Of a DNA stretch of 14,053 nt, positions 14,000 to 14,053 are shown in pieces. Every line of letters starts with the position of its first letter. Position 1 is the stretch's first letter. Origin of the DNA: an uncultured Eubacteriales bacterium. Its GTDB lineage: Bacteria; Bacillota; Clostridia; Oscillospirales; Oscillospiraceae. A program made the position numbers and the translations under genes. The stretch is taken from positions 1-14,053 of the forward strand of contig CAJLCS010000043.1 in the NCBI GenBank assembly GCA_905205195.1, written 5' to 3'. The notes beneath the pieces are model-generated. The model worked only from the letters and a program-made list of their open reading frames with translations, did not search any database and was not told where the DNA came from.

Positions 14000-14053
14000 T
14001 GAACAGCACCCCATTTGTTAGACAAGTATGATATACTATCTAATAAGTGGGGT
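14000..14053. mobile_element. Possible IS3-family left end or MITE, cut by window edge
   Basis: From 14000 the sequence TGAACAGCACCCC...GTTAGACA resembles the terminal inverted repeats I remember for IS150/IS3-type elements (TG start, CCCC, TTAGACA). Its bases 14008-14022 are repeated in inverted form at the extreme end (14039-14053), with two G-U-compatible differences. An extended -10 (TGATATACT, 14029-14037) lies between and could drive a transposase beyond the window. The symmetry is directly visible; the element identity is inferred and no transposase is in view. Confidence 0.35.

Noticed and set aside
1..14053. CRISPR array, tRNA, rRNA or prophage genes
   Set aside because: No regularly spaced direct repeats, cloverleaf, rRNA sequence or phage protein was seen on either strand.

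Overview
The window looks like chromosomal DNA from a GC-rich, spore-forming, anaerobic Firmicute, probably a gut Oscillospiraceae-type Clostridium (Oscillibacter/Flavonifractor-like). This is inferred from three things: a SPOCS/DUF3794 spore-morphogenesis protein, textbook sigma-A promoters with strong AGGAGG-type ribosome sites and some TTG starts, and an oxygen-sensitive Fe-S serine dehydratase. Everything reads on the minus strand except proS at the right end. The species is not proven.

Left part (1-6700): a truncated SPOCS protein with a non-ATG start, a 49-aa cysteine-rich membrane miniprotein, then a complete branched-chain/hydrophobic amino acid ABC transporter. In transcription order the transporter is livJ (binding lipoprotein), livH and livM (permeases), livG and livF (ATPases). 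livH-M-G-F are packed with 9-nt, -8-nt and -4-nt junctions. livJ is separated from livH by a 112-nt gap holding two perfect inverted repeats. Upstream of livJ is a 57-aa membrane miniprotein with a near-consensus promoter and a terminator, so livJ begins just past a terminator with no obvious promoter of its own.

Middle (6754-10839): an operon led by a perfect consensus promoter (TTGACA-N17-TATAAT). It carries nfo (endonuclease IV), an unusual fusion of a membrane-anchored FHA domain to a complete SEDS glycan polymerase (RodA/FtsW family), and a short class B penicillin-binding protein. It closes with a 15-bp-stem terminator. The FHA-SEDS fusion followed by a PBP resembles the actinobacterial fhaB(fipA)-rodA-pbpA cluster with the first two genes merged, which suggests phosphothreonine control of wall synthesis. 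I consider this the most interesting feature of the window.

Right part (10847-14053): a single-chain L-serine dehydratase (sdaA) with its terminator and probable promoter, a 52-aa ribbon-helix-helix-like miniprotein, and a divergent plus-strand proS (short, archaeal/eukaryotic-like ProRS with a C-terminal zinc site) with its terminator. The last 54 bases form an imperfect inverted repeat that resembles the left end of an IS3-family element or a MITE and is cut by the window edge.
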